Positions 30,316 to 40,121 of a DNA stretch of 64,000 nt are shown here, piece after piece. How positions within the stretch are numbered: position 1 is the first letter of the stretch; every line of letters starts with the position of its first letter. The translations under genes were made by a program, and so were the position numbers. The stretch comes from Picochlorum sp. 'celeri' (lineage: Eukaryota; Chlorophyta; Trebouxiophyceae). The notes under the pieces are model-generated. The model saw nothing but the letters and a program-made list of their open reading frames with translations. It searched no databases and was not told the origin of the DNA. The stretch is taken from NCBI GenBank assembly GCA_010909725.1, contig JAACMV010000002.1:1054001-1118000 (forward strand), in the 5' to 3' direction.

Positions 30316-31014
30316 ATGAGCAGCGATGCAGACGTTGGACCTTCAGGAGAACCCTCTACGATGGATGATCTCCAATCCCAAGCACAAGAATTATTACAAC
30401 AGAATATAGCACAGTCGAAAAAGTCCTTTCTGGAGTCTGTGGTGGATGCCCACAACGATGTGATTGCTGAATTTTCTAAAATCTGGAATCAACTCGTTGT
30501 TAGCGGTCCTTCTATGATTCAGGATTTTACAGAATTTATTCGTGCTATAGATTGGTCAGAGAGATGGATCCAGGCAATCCTGGCGGTGCAGGCGTGTATT
30601 CTGTTGACTCTTATCATCTTCAGAAACAACATGGTTGTCCAAAACACAATATTCGCCATCAGCGGTACGTCTAGTTTGTTTGTTTTTTTCATTGCCACAA
30701 TACCAGCCGCATCTGTTCGATGTATATTCTCTATATTACTATATTCTAATAATGATGATGGTGATGCAGTTGTGGTGATTTACAAGGCGGATGTCTTGAA
30801 TGCGTGGGGAGCTCGGCATTGGGAAGACTTTGCCAGACACAACTATTTTGAAAAAAATGGAGCATTTGTATCCGCACTTATTTCTGCTCCTCTGCTTTTC
30901 GGTATGCTTATAGTTCTCTTCAATCTCGCTGTACATTTCATTCAAACGCTTGTTCTCATGAAGACAGAACAGCTGAAGAAGGCCAAGGCCAAGGGCAAAA
31001 AGAAGACACAATAA
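30316..31014 (+). CDS. TMEM18: TMEM18 family membrane protein (two exons)
   Basis: A 197-residue inner-nuclear or ER membrane protein. Exon 1 is 30316-30664 and exon 2 is 30770-31014. The intron of 105 nt (GTACGT...GATGCAG) is stop-free and in frame. Spliced, the conserved TMEM18 block appears: an acidic, Gln-rich N-terminus, WIQAILAVQACILLTLIIF span, then VVVIYKADVLNAWGA, FARHNYFEKNGAFVSALISAPLL and a Lys-rich C-terminal tail. Retaining the intron would add 35 hydrophobic residues. The frame opens at a TTG (30298), but ATG 30316 is the first proper start. Exact role in algae is unknown; animal TMEM18 sits at the nuclear envelope. Confidence 0.85.
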   Translation: MSSDADVGPSGEPSTMDDLQSQAQELLQQNIAQSKKSFLESVVDAHNDVIAEFSKIWNQLVVSGPSMIQDFTEFIRAIDWSERWIQAILAVQACILLTLIIFRNNMVVQNTIFAISGTSSLFVFFIATIPAASVRCIFSILLYSNNDDGDAVVVIYKADVLNAWGARHWEDFARHNYFEKNGAFVSALISAPLLFGMLIVLFNLAVHFIQTLVLMKTEQLKKAKAKGKKKTQ

Positions 31015-31113
31015 TAATACATTACAATTCACCATTCAGTGTGTGTTTATACTTGATTGATTCTCATGGAAACAAGGATATCATACTAGTATGATTATTA
31101 TCATTCACGCATG

Positions 31114-31392
31114 TTATTCTAAAATCTTTCTGATCGACGCCAGCATGCTTGCGGTCCCTGCTGCTGGCTTTTTCTTCTGCTGCGTGGACCGTGTCCAACT
31201 GATCGGATCCCTATTGTACATGGGCCAGTTCGGCACTGTTATACCAAATGATATTAAAAATCCTATTGCAAATAGCCCCATCATGAGTCCAAAACTACCC
31301 CGAATATATCCAGTGAGAAAACTGAACGCTCCTACTATGATGAGTAATTTCTGTCCGAGTTTCTCGGATCTCTCCTGTCCTTTATAGTCCAT
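31114..31392 (-). CDS. SPCS1: Signal peptidase complex subunit 1 (SPC12)
   Basis: A 92-residue ER membrane protein, the same size as plant SPC12. It begins MDYKGQERSEKLGQ, the family signature, has two membrane spans (about residues 15-33 and 38-56) with a very short loop, and continues with PNWPMYNRDPISW. It is an accessory, non-catalytic part of the signal peptidase. The frame extends upstream to a TTG at 31434, but homology starts at ATG 31392. No intron. It follows the methyltransferase gene on the same strand, whose stop is 31 nt away. Confidence 0.9.
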   Translation of the reverse strand: MDYKGQERSEKLGQKLLIIVGAFSFLTGYIRGSFGLMMGLFAIGFLISFGITVPNWPMYNRDPISWTRSTQQKKKPAAGTASMLASIRKILE

Positions 31393-31423
31393 TTCTTCTA
31401 TATGTTCAATTCTTTTTACAATT

Positions 31424-32827
31424 TTAAGATGCAATGGTGGCTGCGATGAAGAGAGATTTCATGGAGGAAGGATTGTCTGGGTCTGACTCGAATGCGCACA
31501 CCTCTTTGGGGATGCCCAATGCATTGGCAATGGTTGCTCTCGTATGAATACCTTGTACATCCCAGCCCAGTCCTTTCATCCAATCTGTTGGTTCACGAGG
31601 GCATCCAGACAGCCATTCCTTCATCAGTCGACTGTTGGTATGCTTGGAAATATCACGGACCACCTCTTCTGTCACATGACCTGTGATTAGACAGGATCCA
31701 GGGGCAGACATGGATGCGAGTTCCTTTAACAAGGCGTCTACTCTGTCACGAGTAAGGTACATCAGAATACCTTCGAGAATCCATACGGTGGCCTTGCTGG
31801 TATCAAACCCGGCTCTTGTCAGGGCTGCTTTCCATGATGGGTCGTTCAAATCTGCTGGCACACTGCTTCTTGATTCACATCGAATTGGATACTCCACTCC
31901 GAGAGAATGATGGTCTAAACTACCAATCTTTTGCTCAAGGATGGAATTCTTACTCTGAGATCGTCGAACTGGACTCATCACATCAATCTCTGCGCCAGAC
32001 GCATGCAACACATCTTCCTTGACATCAATCACATCCTGCCTGTCCACATCAAACCATGCCAATGTCGCAGGGAGGTGTAGCCTCCACGGCCTGGTACTGA
32101 GACCCGCTCCAATCTCAACAACCTGCACAGGGAAAACTTTTTTTGATGTCTTTTGACAGGAGAGTGTATCGATCACATGTGTCCTTTCAGATGCTGTTGG
32201 GGTGGACCGATAGCTATCAGGCATTCCCAGGCACTCTTCCAATTGATCATCAAACCATTTCGTTCGAATACCAATTCGACTGATCTTCCATCGCCTTCCA
32301 TATCCAGGAGGAGCTTTGACTCGGCGCCTTCGCGCCTTGTTCAATGCCTTGCGACCAGCAACATGCTTTGCAAGAGGGTCGTATACAAGTCTTGATTCCT
32401 CATCTTCTTCATCTTCCATTGCTCTGGCAGCTGCACATATTCATCACACGAAACGTTTATTAGATCTAAAGTCAAAAGAAGGACAGGATCATCAATCAAT
32501 CAATCAATCAATGACACATTGATTCATTCGTTGATTCCCATGGTCGTGAGAGTATGGTCACTCGTGTGACAAGACACGTTTGTAAACCATGGAAAAGAAA
32601 AACCCACCTGCAATCATCCTCGATGAGTACGATACCAGGGAATGTAACCCATCATATTCATCAGTATTCAGAAATACTTTGACCAGTGTTCCAGCCACAA
32701 ACGCTGCCGAACCCAGAGCTAATGCGCCAACAAGGCCAGATCGCCAACGAAAGGCATCAGTCTTCTGAATATCCTCGTCACCCTGGGTATTGTTTGCTGT
32801 CGTTTTCATGATAGAATATGTATCCAT
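31424..32827 (-). CDS. LCM-fold SAM-dependent methyltransferase, membrane-anchored (two exons)
   Basis: A 408-residue protein: exon 1 32608-32827, exon 2 31424-32430, intron of 177 nt holding an (ATCA)5 tract. Exon 1 has a membrane span (SGLVGALALGSAAFVAGTLV). The spliced junction MIA-AARAMED leads into YDPLAKHVAG, the expected start of the leucine carboxyl methyltransferase (PF04072) fold. The SAM site VVEIGAGLSTRPWRL and an acidic strand end FDVD follow, then ILEGILMYL. The sequence is closer to bacterial small-molecule O-methyltransferase members than to LCMT1, so the substrate is unknown. A paralogue lies at 35081, facing away across a kelch gene. Start could also be ATG 32809. Confidence 0.75.
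32491..32512. repeat. (ATCA)5 microsatellite inside an intron
   Basis: Five ATCA units within the intron of the first LCM-fold methyltransferase gene. Confidence 0.85.
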
Positions 32828-33076
32828 ATATGAATTAATAATGGTTATGATTTGGATACAGGCTGTACTAAGAGGTGGATCTTGTTCATCCAGAGATCTC
32901 AAGGACACCGAGATGCCACAAAGGCGCCACAAGCCCTGTACCCTAGGGTATCCTAGGATACATGGCTTCAAGTCAATTGACAGACATATTCCCCTGCGCA
33001 GATCGATTCGTCAATCGAGAATGACGTCATATTCCAAAAGATTCAACTTTTTTCAGTTGAACAAGAAACCACTGAC

Positions 33077-34501
33077 ATGGTGGTTATCGGGAAACGAGTG
33101 CAACAGCATAAGCGCACGTGTCAACAGCTGTGGCAAAGAAGAAACCCTGTCTGGAATATCAGCCTCGTTTCTGCCCTGGTGGTATATTGGATCCTATATC
33201 CTACATATATGAAAAAACAGACCGAATTTGATCCATTGAAGTTGATCAGTGGGCTCGAGTACTCTTCTTCAGGCTCCTCGTGGACACGAGTGTTAACCTT
33301 GCCAGAGGTGGGAATGCAGGAAGGCAGCGGTGTCCGCGTGCGATACAATCATCCTTCTGATGGATCCCCTCGTGATCAGTTGTGGTTTGCTGGAGGATAT
33401 CCTACTGATACAGGAAGGGTTCTTGTATTTGATTTGATCAGCCAGACGTGGGAGATTCCACCACATCAACAGTTGCCTTGGAGCCTTCATCACTGTCTTC
33501 AGTCAATGTTTTATGACGAGAAAAATTGCAGAATCGTTCTCTTGGGTGGAATACGGTTACAAGACGGTACTCATTCACCGAATAATGCAGCATTGACTTT
33601 GAATATGTGCGGAGAAACTGATGCGTCATGGGAACAGCATGATTTGAATGTCGGTGGAATCATCTCCTGTTCCGTACAAACCCTGCTAGGAAAATACTGG
33701 TGCTACTCTGGCAGTAACGAATACGTCAGTGAGCGTTTCAAATTTTTCAGTTTCGACCTTGAATCTCTCGATATTGAGCAATACCAGAGTCCAAAATATG
33801 AAACCACGCATGTGTCGATTTTGGTTGATGAGGAGCATCAACTTGTGTACCTGTCAGGGGGCAGGGATGAAGGAAAAACCCCAGTAGCCAAGATACTGTC
33901 GTTTGATGTTCAGAAAAAGGTATGGAACGCGGAAGAAATAGATATACCTTTTGTCGAAGTAGAAGATAGAGGCTACATTCAACTCCCAAATAGGAAAGCG
34001 CTGCTTCTAGGCGGTCAAAGTACTGGAGAGAGGAATGTTGTTACTGACATTATTCTTGAGTTTGACTTGAGCACCAGGGCCATACGCTTGGTGGACGAGT
34101 CTCCCCTGCCACTTTTTGGAGAACAGATTGTAAACATGAAAAACGGAAGCTATTTTATTTTCTCTGGCGCATCAGGTGTTGGTCCCAAATACAGTAGATC
34201 TTCCTGGCTGTACAGTCCCAAGTTGAGGAACATGCAGAGACCAATGCCTGGGATACCAAAGATAGTGGATGCAACGTGTGGTTGCATTCCTGTGACACTG
34301 CAACTAAATAATCATTTAGAAAAGATTGTGGATAGAGTGAGCACCAGGGCACCACTGTATATTCCTGCAGCCTGGTGCAAGGAAGGGCTTGGTCCTGGAA
34401 ATCATGACGGCGCACATGCCTTGACGATACTGTACCACAGGGATGGAAAGTTTTATAGAACGCAATGTGAGAGCTATAATTCATGCTTATTACGCCCATG
34501 A
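33077..34501 (+). CDS. Kelch-repeat type II membrane protein
   Basis: A 474-residue protein with a basic N-terminus, one membrane span (about residues 25-43, ISLVSALVVYWILYP) and a lumenal or extracellular domain of beta-propeller character. Kelch-like blades show as LWFAGGY, RIVLLGGIR, LVYLSGGRD, KALLLGGQS and YFIFSGASG, each followed by a Trp or Phe spaced as in kelch repeats. The last 90 residues contain several cysteines and no blade. No galactose-oxidase active site is seen. It sits between two LCM-fold methyltransferase genes. Function unknown, probably protein or glycan binding in the secretory system (inference). ATG 33077 is used; no intron. Confidence 0.7.
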   Translation: MVVIGKRVQQHKRTCQQLWQRRNPVWNISLVSALVVYWILYPTYMKKQTEFDPLKLISGLEYSSSGSSWTRVLTLPEVGMQEGSGVRVRYNHPSDGSPRDQLWFAGGYPTDTGRVLVFDLISQTWEIPPHQQLPWSLHHCLQSMFYDEKNCRIVLLGGIRLQDGTHSPNNAALTLNMCGETDASWEQHDLNVGGIISCSVQTLLGKYWCYSGSNEYVSERFKFFSFDLESLDIEQYQSPKYETTHVSILVDEEHQLVYLSGGRDEGKTPVAKILSFDVQKKVWNAEEIDIPFVEVEDRGYIQLPNRKALLLGGQSTGERNVVTDIILEFDLSTRAIRLVDESPLPLFGEQIVNMKNGSYFIFSGASGVGPKYSRSSWLYSPKLRNMQRPMPGIPKIVDATCGCIPVTLQLNNHLEKIVDRVSTRAPLYIPAAWCKEGLGPGNHDGAHALTILYHRDGKFYRTQCESYNSCLLRP

Positions 34502-35080
34502 ATAAATTCATTGACAACAGAAAGAAGACATTCTTGTCGATCCACTGTCTCTCAAATGAAACCCTAGATTGATTGTACCTGCATTCAGAATTCTGTTTTG
34601 AAACAGTTGGAGTGTACTTCCAGGAAACAAAACTGCCTGTACTGATTCATTTGTGTCTACATTGAATGTACCATATAAAATCGCTTGGGATTAGAAATAC
34701 ATCATATTGCTGTATGATACCTGATATCTCATCTAGCTGGATTCGATCTGGACACCCACAGCACCTGATCAGGTCTTCATGAAGATGTGGTCTTGCAAGA
34801 CCAATTGGCTCTAGCACGACACATACCAGCTAGAATGCTTCATAGACACTCGTTCGCAAACCCCTTCGATCGATCACCTGATTATCAATATCTTCCTCTC
34901 TTCTGTGAAGGAACAAACATGATTCAAGCCTTGGTCCTTAAGGACAATCTTGCAATGGAATTGAAAGAGCTTCATGTGAATGATGCTTGGCAGCATGATC
35001 ATGCCGCCCTATGTCCCCTGTCTGTGCCTCTGAACCTCCTGTATTCTTTTAAAAGTTAAAAATATAGTAGTGGAATATTT
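34502..35080. other. Intergenic with three adjacent palindromes
   Basis: About 580 nt between the kelch gene and the second methyltransferase gene, both plus strand. Three perfect palindromes lie back to back at 34763-34803. A possible frame at 34787-35059 has no protein character. Confidence 0.5.
34763..34803. repeat. Cluster of three perfect palindromes
   Basis: 12-nt palindrome at 34763-34774 (ACCTGATCAGGT), 12-nt at 34774-34785 (TCTTCATGAAGA) and 16-nt at 34788-34803 (TGGTCTTGCAAGACCA). The first two share one base and the third starts two bases later. Confidence 0.85.
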
Positions 35081-36245
35081 ATGGATCGACAGCAGCAGAT
35101 TTTAACCTGGGCATCGGCATTTGTTCTCGGGATTTCTCTAGGTCGATGGCTGAGACAGTGCAGGGACAATGTCAGGAACCAGTTTCAGAGTATAGCTGCT
35201 CGATCTGCCCTATGGATTGCTGCTTTACGAGCAGTTGAAAGTTTAGAGAATGACGATGCCTTGTTTGTGGATGATATGGCGTCGAGTTTGGCTGGGAAAG
35301 GAGCATTTGGTCGGGCTCTGAAGATGGCACGGGTGCGTTGGGTTGGGATGATCTTTTCTTATAGAAACATGGCTGATGATTATGTTGATATTGTAGCCGG
35401 TTGAGGGACAGTCAGGGAAGAAGCGGTTGTATAAAATGACAGAGGTGGCTCTTGGGACGTGGTGGTTTGACCGGCAGATTATGACGATTATGACGACGAA
35501 TACGAAATCGTCTGCTCGGGGATGGTTGTCTGCAAGGTTGAGAAACTCTGCGTTAGGGTTGGCAGGGCCTCCTCGGCAGGTGGTAGTGATTGGGAGTGGG
35601 ATGGACACAAGGCCATGGAGGATGGCCCTTCCACCAATGACAAAGTGGTTGGAGATTGATACGGAGGAAGTTGTGTATGCAAAGAAGAGAGGGTTGGAGG
35701 CATGTCGGGCGGAGACAGTACCCCATTCAAACACGAGTTATTATCCATTGAGGACAGCGCAGTGGGATATTTATGCAGCAGATGTGTCGGAGGAGATTGA
35801 TTGGGGGAGGGTGTTGGACTCGCATGGGTTTGAGCTTGATCAGCCGATTGTGTGGGTGTTGGAGAATGTGCTGATGTATTTGTCGCAAGAAAATGTGAAA
35901 TCTTTGTTGGAGACGCTGAGTGAGGTGTCCAAGGCGAAGGGGAGTGTGGTCATTGGTAATAGCACTGTGAATAGAACGGCAGCACTGCTTGCTGGGAATA
36001 ATCACGAGGCCTCATGTGGGTCGTATCCGGCGGATATGGTGGAATCGTGGATTTCATCTCTTCCGCGAGATCCTGAAATTGCGTTGCATGAGGCTGGGTG
36101 GGAGATGACTGATTGCTGTACTCAGTTTGATATTGCACAGGATGTGTGCAATGGTGCCCCAGAGGATGTGTGTAGAACGTGGCCAGGCCATGCACCTGAT
36201 GGCGAGGTGGGATGCGATGTGTATTTTGTTGCAAACAAATTATAA
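35081..36245 (+). CDS. LCM-fold SAM-dependent methyltransferase, membrane-anchored, paralogue (two exons)
   Basis: A 366-residue paralogue of the gene at 31424. Exon 1 is 35081-35332 and exon 2 is 35397-36245, split by a 64-nt intron (GTGCGT...TTGTAG), phase 0. It has an N-terminal membrane span (LTWASAFVLGISLGRWL), then IAALRAVESLE and VDDMASSLAG matching the LCM-fold entry helix, SAM site VVVIGSGMDTRPWRM, acidic LEID, and VLENVLMYLS. The intron sits near the same place relative to the DP/DD-x-A motif as in neither paralogue exactly, so they have diverged for long. Substrate unknown. The stop lies 43 nt from the stop of the converging diflavin reductase gene. Confidence 0.75.
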
Positions 36246-36288
36246 CCATTTTTGATGTTGACATGAACATTGTAATACTGGCAGTACC

Positions 36289-38619
36289 TCAACTCCACAC
36301 ATCTTTGATGTACTTGGCATCCTTTGTCATGGCAGCCAAGAAGGATTCTGCTTCTTTTCGGGATGCCACATTGTCTTTTGTGTCGTCGCCGCATACAATG
36401 TCAACAAGAGTATTATGTACATCTCGTGCCATGGAATGGCCATCTCCACAGATGAAAATATACGCATTCTGGTCGACGATGAGATTGTGGAGGTGGGCAG
36501 CGTGCTGGCGCATCTTGTCCTGCACATACACCTTTGTGTTTGGTGTTTTCCTTGATTCTGCGACGACAAGTTGATCCAGTGTTCCATCCGCGACGAATGA
36601 TTCCAGTTCTTTTCCATATAAATAATCCTTTGTCATGTCTCTGCAGCCAAAGAAGAGCCAGCATTCTGCCTTTTCTGCATTATGTTGCTGCTCAAGCATG
36701 TGCTTACGCTGCTGGAGGAATCCCCTGAATGGCGAGACGCCCGTGCCTGGACCAATCATTATCCACGGGACATTGAGCGTTGAAGGAGTCGAAAAGGATC
36801 CTCCCTTGCGCAGGAAAAGGGGAACTCTTGGTACAGGCTCATTGCCATTTGGCGTAGTGGATGATAAAAACACCTCTGCAGTCTTCTCCAGCCACCATGT
36901 TGCAACACCTTTTCTCATGGTCTTTTGCGGAGTCATATATTCTACTGCCGTAAAAGCTACATCTGCGACATGAGGTGATGATGCTGGCGAAGAAGACACG
37001 GAATACATTCGTGGTGCGAGTGGTGGTAATGCATCCAACAGCACCTCAAATGGTGGCCTGCAGCTTGCATGCTGCATCAATACATCACAAAAGCCGCAGT
37101 GTGATTTCAAAATTCGTTCCATATAATCTTTACGTCCATCTCGAGAGCATAAATGCATCAATTCCTCCTTTTCTTTTGCATCGGAACAATACTCTGCGAG
37201 GACACGAAGGAGAGACTTTTTGGGAGGACTGGTCAAGTCTACTCCATGCATGAATGCGGATCTCACTGAGCATGGCCACTTGATGTGCTGACAAGGTTTT
37301 GTCTCTGGCATGTCATTTTCAGTACGCACATGCTGTACTGAAAAGCATGCGGTGCCATCCAGATCAAGATGCTTGAGAACAGAATCCACCAAATCAGCAT
37401 CATTCTCTGGCAACACGCCCAGTGAGTCTCCTGGACTATACTCAATCCCCGAGTCTGTCAAATCAAATTGCATATGTATCACTCTTCTATCTGGATCCGA
37501 TGTATCCGTTGTTAAATACATGGCACTCTTGATGGGAGCGAGGAATGGCTCTGATGCAGAGTATTCCTCACCCGTCACTCCCTTGGATTCATTCTGTGTT
37601 GCATCACCATCCTTCATCCAAGTCACTTGGATACTGCATGATGGTAATGGAGCATAGGTATTTTCTTTATTCGATGACGGTGGCACGCGAGCACCTTGGG
37701 TTTCCTCAGGCTTTACTGCAGCTCTGACGGCAGGCAGCAGTCCTTCAATCCACCCGTCAATAATATCTTCCAATCCGTCGACTTCATCCGCTTCTTTCGG
37801 CTCATAAAACGTCGTCGCACCAAGTTCTAAAAATTTATTCTTCAGCACTCGGGGAACATGCATGAATCTGGTGTAATTAGAATCTCCCAACCCAAGACAA
37901 GTGAACTGAATCCCACGCAACACGCCCTCTGTCTGACTCTTTTTCTTTGCATCATTGTAGAATTTCGTCGCATTATCAGGCGCTTCACCATCACCAGTTG
38001 AGGATGCCACCCAAATAACACATGGCGTCTTCTCCTTGCTTAGATTCCCAAATCCCATCTCATTCATCGACACAACTCTTGACGTCAAACCCATTCCTTC
38101 AATGCTTGCACTGATATTCTTTGCAACTTCTGCAGCAGTACCCGTCTGAGACCCATACAACACTACAACTGGATGAGGTTTCGGCGACTTGTGCTTTCTT
38201 GCTGCCCGTAATTTAGCCAAAATAGCTGCCCCTCCAACCACTGGCGCACCATTTCCTGTGGTATCTGTCCCTTCTGCTGGTGCCTTTCCTGAACTATCAT
38301 TCTTGATATTCTCAGCTTGCGTGTTCTCTTCACTGCCAATCGTGCCTTGTTCCTTGGAGTCTGTTCCCTTTTCTCCCTCAGTAGCAACCACAAGTTCCTT
38401 CTTCTGTTCAGTGTCCTCTCTCTTCTTGGTCTCTGTGGCAGCATTCTCAGCCATTGTTTTCATTCTCATAATAAATATCAAACCTAATACAGGTAATCCT
38501 ATCAGTAAAAATGGAATACAAATGGGCGCAGCCACCGCAAACATGACAACAAGAATGCTCCCCCTCCGCACCCAAGGGGGCAAAGGATCAGCACCAGTTG
38601 GGGTCTCCGTCTGGCTCAT
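36289..38619 (-). CDS. MTRR: Diflavin reductase, methionine synthase reductase-like, membrane-anchored
   Basis: A 776-residue NADPH-to-FAD-to-FMN electron transfer protein. N-terminal hydrophobic segment (about 20-53), charged linker, FMN flavodoxin domain (VVVLYGSQTGTAAEV from about 151), FAD domain with RMYSVSSSP, NADPH site GPGTGVSPFRGF and C-terminal DVWS. Inside the FMN domain, GLGDSNYTRFM followed by GLEDIIDGWIEGLLPAV fits methionine synthase reductase better than cytochrome P450 reductase, which has a GLGNxxYEHFN motif there. MTRR reactivates cobalamin-dependent methionine synthase. The membrane anchor is unusual for MTRR and typical for P450 reductase, so that alternative stays open. 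No intron. Confidence 0.7.
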   Translation of the reverse strand: MSQTETPTGADPLPPWVRRGSILVVMFAVAAPICIPFLLIGLPVLGLIFIMRMKTMAENAATETKKREDTEQKKELVVATEGEKGTDSKEQGTIGSEENTQAENIKNDSSGKAPAEGTDTTGNGAPVVGGAAILAKLRAARKHKSPKPHPVVVLYGSQTGTAAEVAKNISASIEGMGLTSRVVSMNEMGFGNLSKEKTPCVIWVASSTGDGEAPDNATKFYNDAKKKSQTEGVLRGIQFTCLGLGDSNYTRFMHVPRVLKNKFLELGATTFYEPKEADEVDGLEDIIDGWIEGLLPAVRAAVKPEETQGARVPPSSNKENTYAPLPSCSIQVTWMKDGDATQNESKGVTGEEYSASEPFLAPIKSAMYLTTDTSDPDRRVIHMQFDLTDSGIEYSPGDSLGVLPENDADLVDSVLKHLDLDGTACFSVQHVRTENDMPETKPCQHIKWPCSVRSAFMHGVDLTSPPKKSLLRVLAEYCSDAKEKEELMHLCSRDGRKDYMERILKSHCGFCDVLMQHASCRPPFEVLLDALPPLAPRMYSVSSSPASSPHVADVAFTAVEYMTPQKTMRKGVATWWLEKTAEVFLSSTTPNGNEPVPRVPLFLRKGGSFSTPSTLNVPWIMIGPGTGVSPFRGFLQQRKHMLEQQHNAEKAECWLFFGCRDMTKDYLYGKELESFVADGTLDQLVVAESRKTPNTKVYVQDKMRQHAAHLHNLIVDQNAYIFICGDGHSMARDVHNTLVDIVCGDDTKDNVASRKEAESFLAAMTKDAKYIKDVWS

Positions 38620-38846
38620 TGTTCTATACTATAGTGTAAGAATTGGTAATGCACAGCAACAAGGCTTTATCTGCGGATGAACACTTTTGCATCATCATGA
38701 TTTGTCAAGAAACTTTGATGTTGTTTAAAATGTGCAAAATACGATACAATACTTCCATCATTTACGATTCATCCTTTCTATATATATTTTTCTCTATGTT
38801 TTTTAATCATTTAATGGCCCTATTGATACTGGAATGAGTCACAGAC

Positions 38847-40121
38847 ATGTTTTCGAAATTTGATCTCGACAATGCAAGCAAAAAATTGGCACAGCGGTCT
38901 GAAGAAGCGCATGCGAAAGCGCAACGCAAGTTGGAAAAGGATAGAATTATAGCAGAGCGTAAGAAGAAGCGAGAAGAGGCGATTGAGAGGGAGATTCAAG
39001 AGCGGCGTATGGCTGAGCTACTTCAACAAGAGGCAGAGGAACAGGAGAGGGAGAGGTTGCGTGAGTTGAACCAAGGCGTGGTGTTCCAGGGAGATCTTCA
39101 AGCAGTTCCAGCTCCCGTCACTGTTGCGGCAGAGAAGGGTATAAAACGATCTGCGGACAAGGCGTTGCTGCCCCCGTCTGTTGGCTCTAGCCTGCTGTCC
39201 CAGGATGCCTCAAAGAATGGGGCATATTTCTTCCATGTAGAGAATGGATTAGGGCGTCGTACGTGTGTTGGATTGTTGGAATTTTCATCAGCTGAAGGAT
39301 TTATCGCGCTTCCACGCAAGGCTGTTCGGTGTCTATGGGGACCAGATGCAGACGATGAGTCTGTGTCTGGTACAGTGTCAGTGACGTATAGGAGGCTTCC
39401 AAAGGGGACGAGGGTCGTGTTTCAACCCCGTTCTGCTCGCTTTCAGGAAGCAATAGGCGATGATATTCGTGATGTATTAGAGCAGTGTTTGTCGCAGCAT
39501 AGTTGTTTAAGTGTTGGTGATTGGGTCACTGTGACACATGGGGATGAGGTGTTTGATGTGAGAGTGCGTGAACTAGAACCTGAGCCAAGCGTATCAATCA
39601 TCGACACAGAGATGGAGGCGGAAGTCCATCCGTCTATAGAAACAGAAGACAAGATATTGCAGGAGGAGATGGAGGCGCGGAGGAGAATGGAGGAGAGAGA
39701 AAAGAGGCGACAGGAGGAAGAAGAGATAGAGAGCAGAATGGCACAACGTGCCCAGCAGCATGATGATATGGTGCGGCAAAAGCGAGAAACGCTCCCCGAA
39801 GAGGGACTCGAGGATCCGTCTACCGATATACATGTGTTGTTTCGATTTCCAAATGGAGAAAAGCATCAGAGACGGTTCTGTCCGTCGGACCCATTGTCTC
39901 TGCTCTTCCATGCTGTGGATGCCAAGGGTGCCAGTGGACTCTTTCCAGGAGAGTACAGGCTAGTGTCACAGTATCCTCGCCATGTATTCAAGTACCAGGA
40001 TGACACACCTAGCTCACATGGAAGTACACCACTAAAAGATGTAGAGTGGTTCTCTCCAGGATCGAGAGTCGTGTTGTTTCTGGAACCCGCATCAGCCACC
40101 CAAGACGGGGATGGGTCGTAG
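38847..40121 (+). CDS. UFD1-domain protein with N-terminal coiled coil and C-terminal UBX-like domain
   Basis: A 424-residue, probably p97/Cdc48-linked ubiquitin adaptor. Residues 1-70 are a highly charged coiled coil. Residues about 105-255 are a UFD1-type double-psi barrel, with YRRLPKGTRVVFQP and ending SIIDTEMEAEV, the family hallmark. A second coiled coil (about 270-320) leads to a ubiquitin-like fold (about 325-420) beginning VLFRFPNGEKHQRRF, the start pattern of UBX domains. Plants have a UFD1-like protein with the same N-terminal coiled coil but different C-terminal domains, so the UBX-type end is notable. ATG 38847; no intron. Confidence 0.8.
   Translation: MFSKFDLDNASKKLAQRSEEAHAKAQRKLEKDRIIAERKKKREEAIEREIQERRMAELLQQEAEEQERERLRELNQGVVFQGDLQAVPAPVTVAAEKGIKRSADKALLPPSVGSSLLSQDASKNGAYFFHVENGLGRRTCVGLLEFSSAEGFIALPRKAVRCLWGPDADDESVSGTVSVTYRRLPKGTRVVFQPRSARFQEAIGDDIRDVLEQCLSQHSCLSVGDWVTVTHGDEVFDVRVRELEPEPSVSIIDTEMEAEVHPSIETEDKILQEEMEARRRMEEREKRRQEEEEIESRMAQRAQQHDDMVRQKRETLPEEGLEDPSTDIHVLFRFPNGEKHQRRFCPSDPLSLLFHAVDAKGASGLFPGEYRLVSQYPRHVFKYQDDTPSSHGSTPLKDVEWFSPGSRVVLFLEPASATQDGDGS

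Noticed and set aside
34787..35059. A 90-codon plus-strand frame before the second methyltransferase
   Set aside because: It runs across the palindrome cluster, has no domain or signal, and reads like chance sequence.
36289..38619. Plain NADPH-cytochrome P450 reductase
   Set aside because: Kept only as an alternative: the FMN-domain motif GLGDSNYT and the segment after it fit methionine synthase reductase better.
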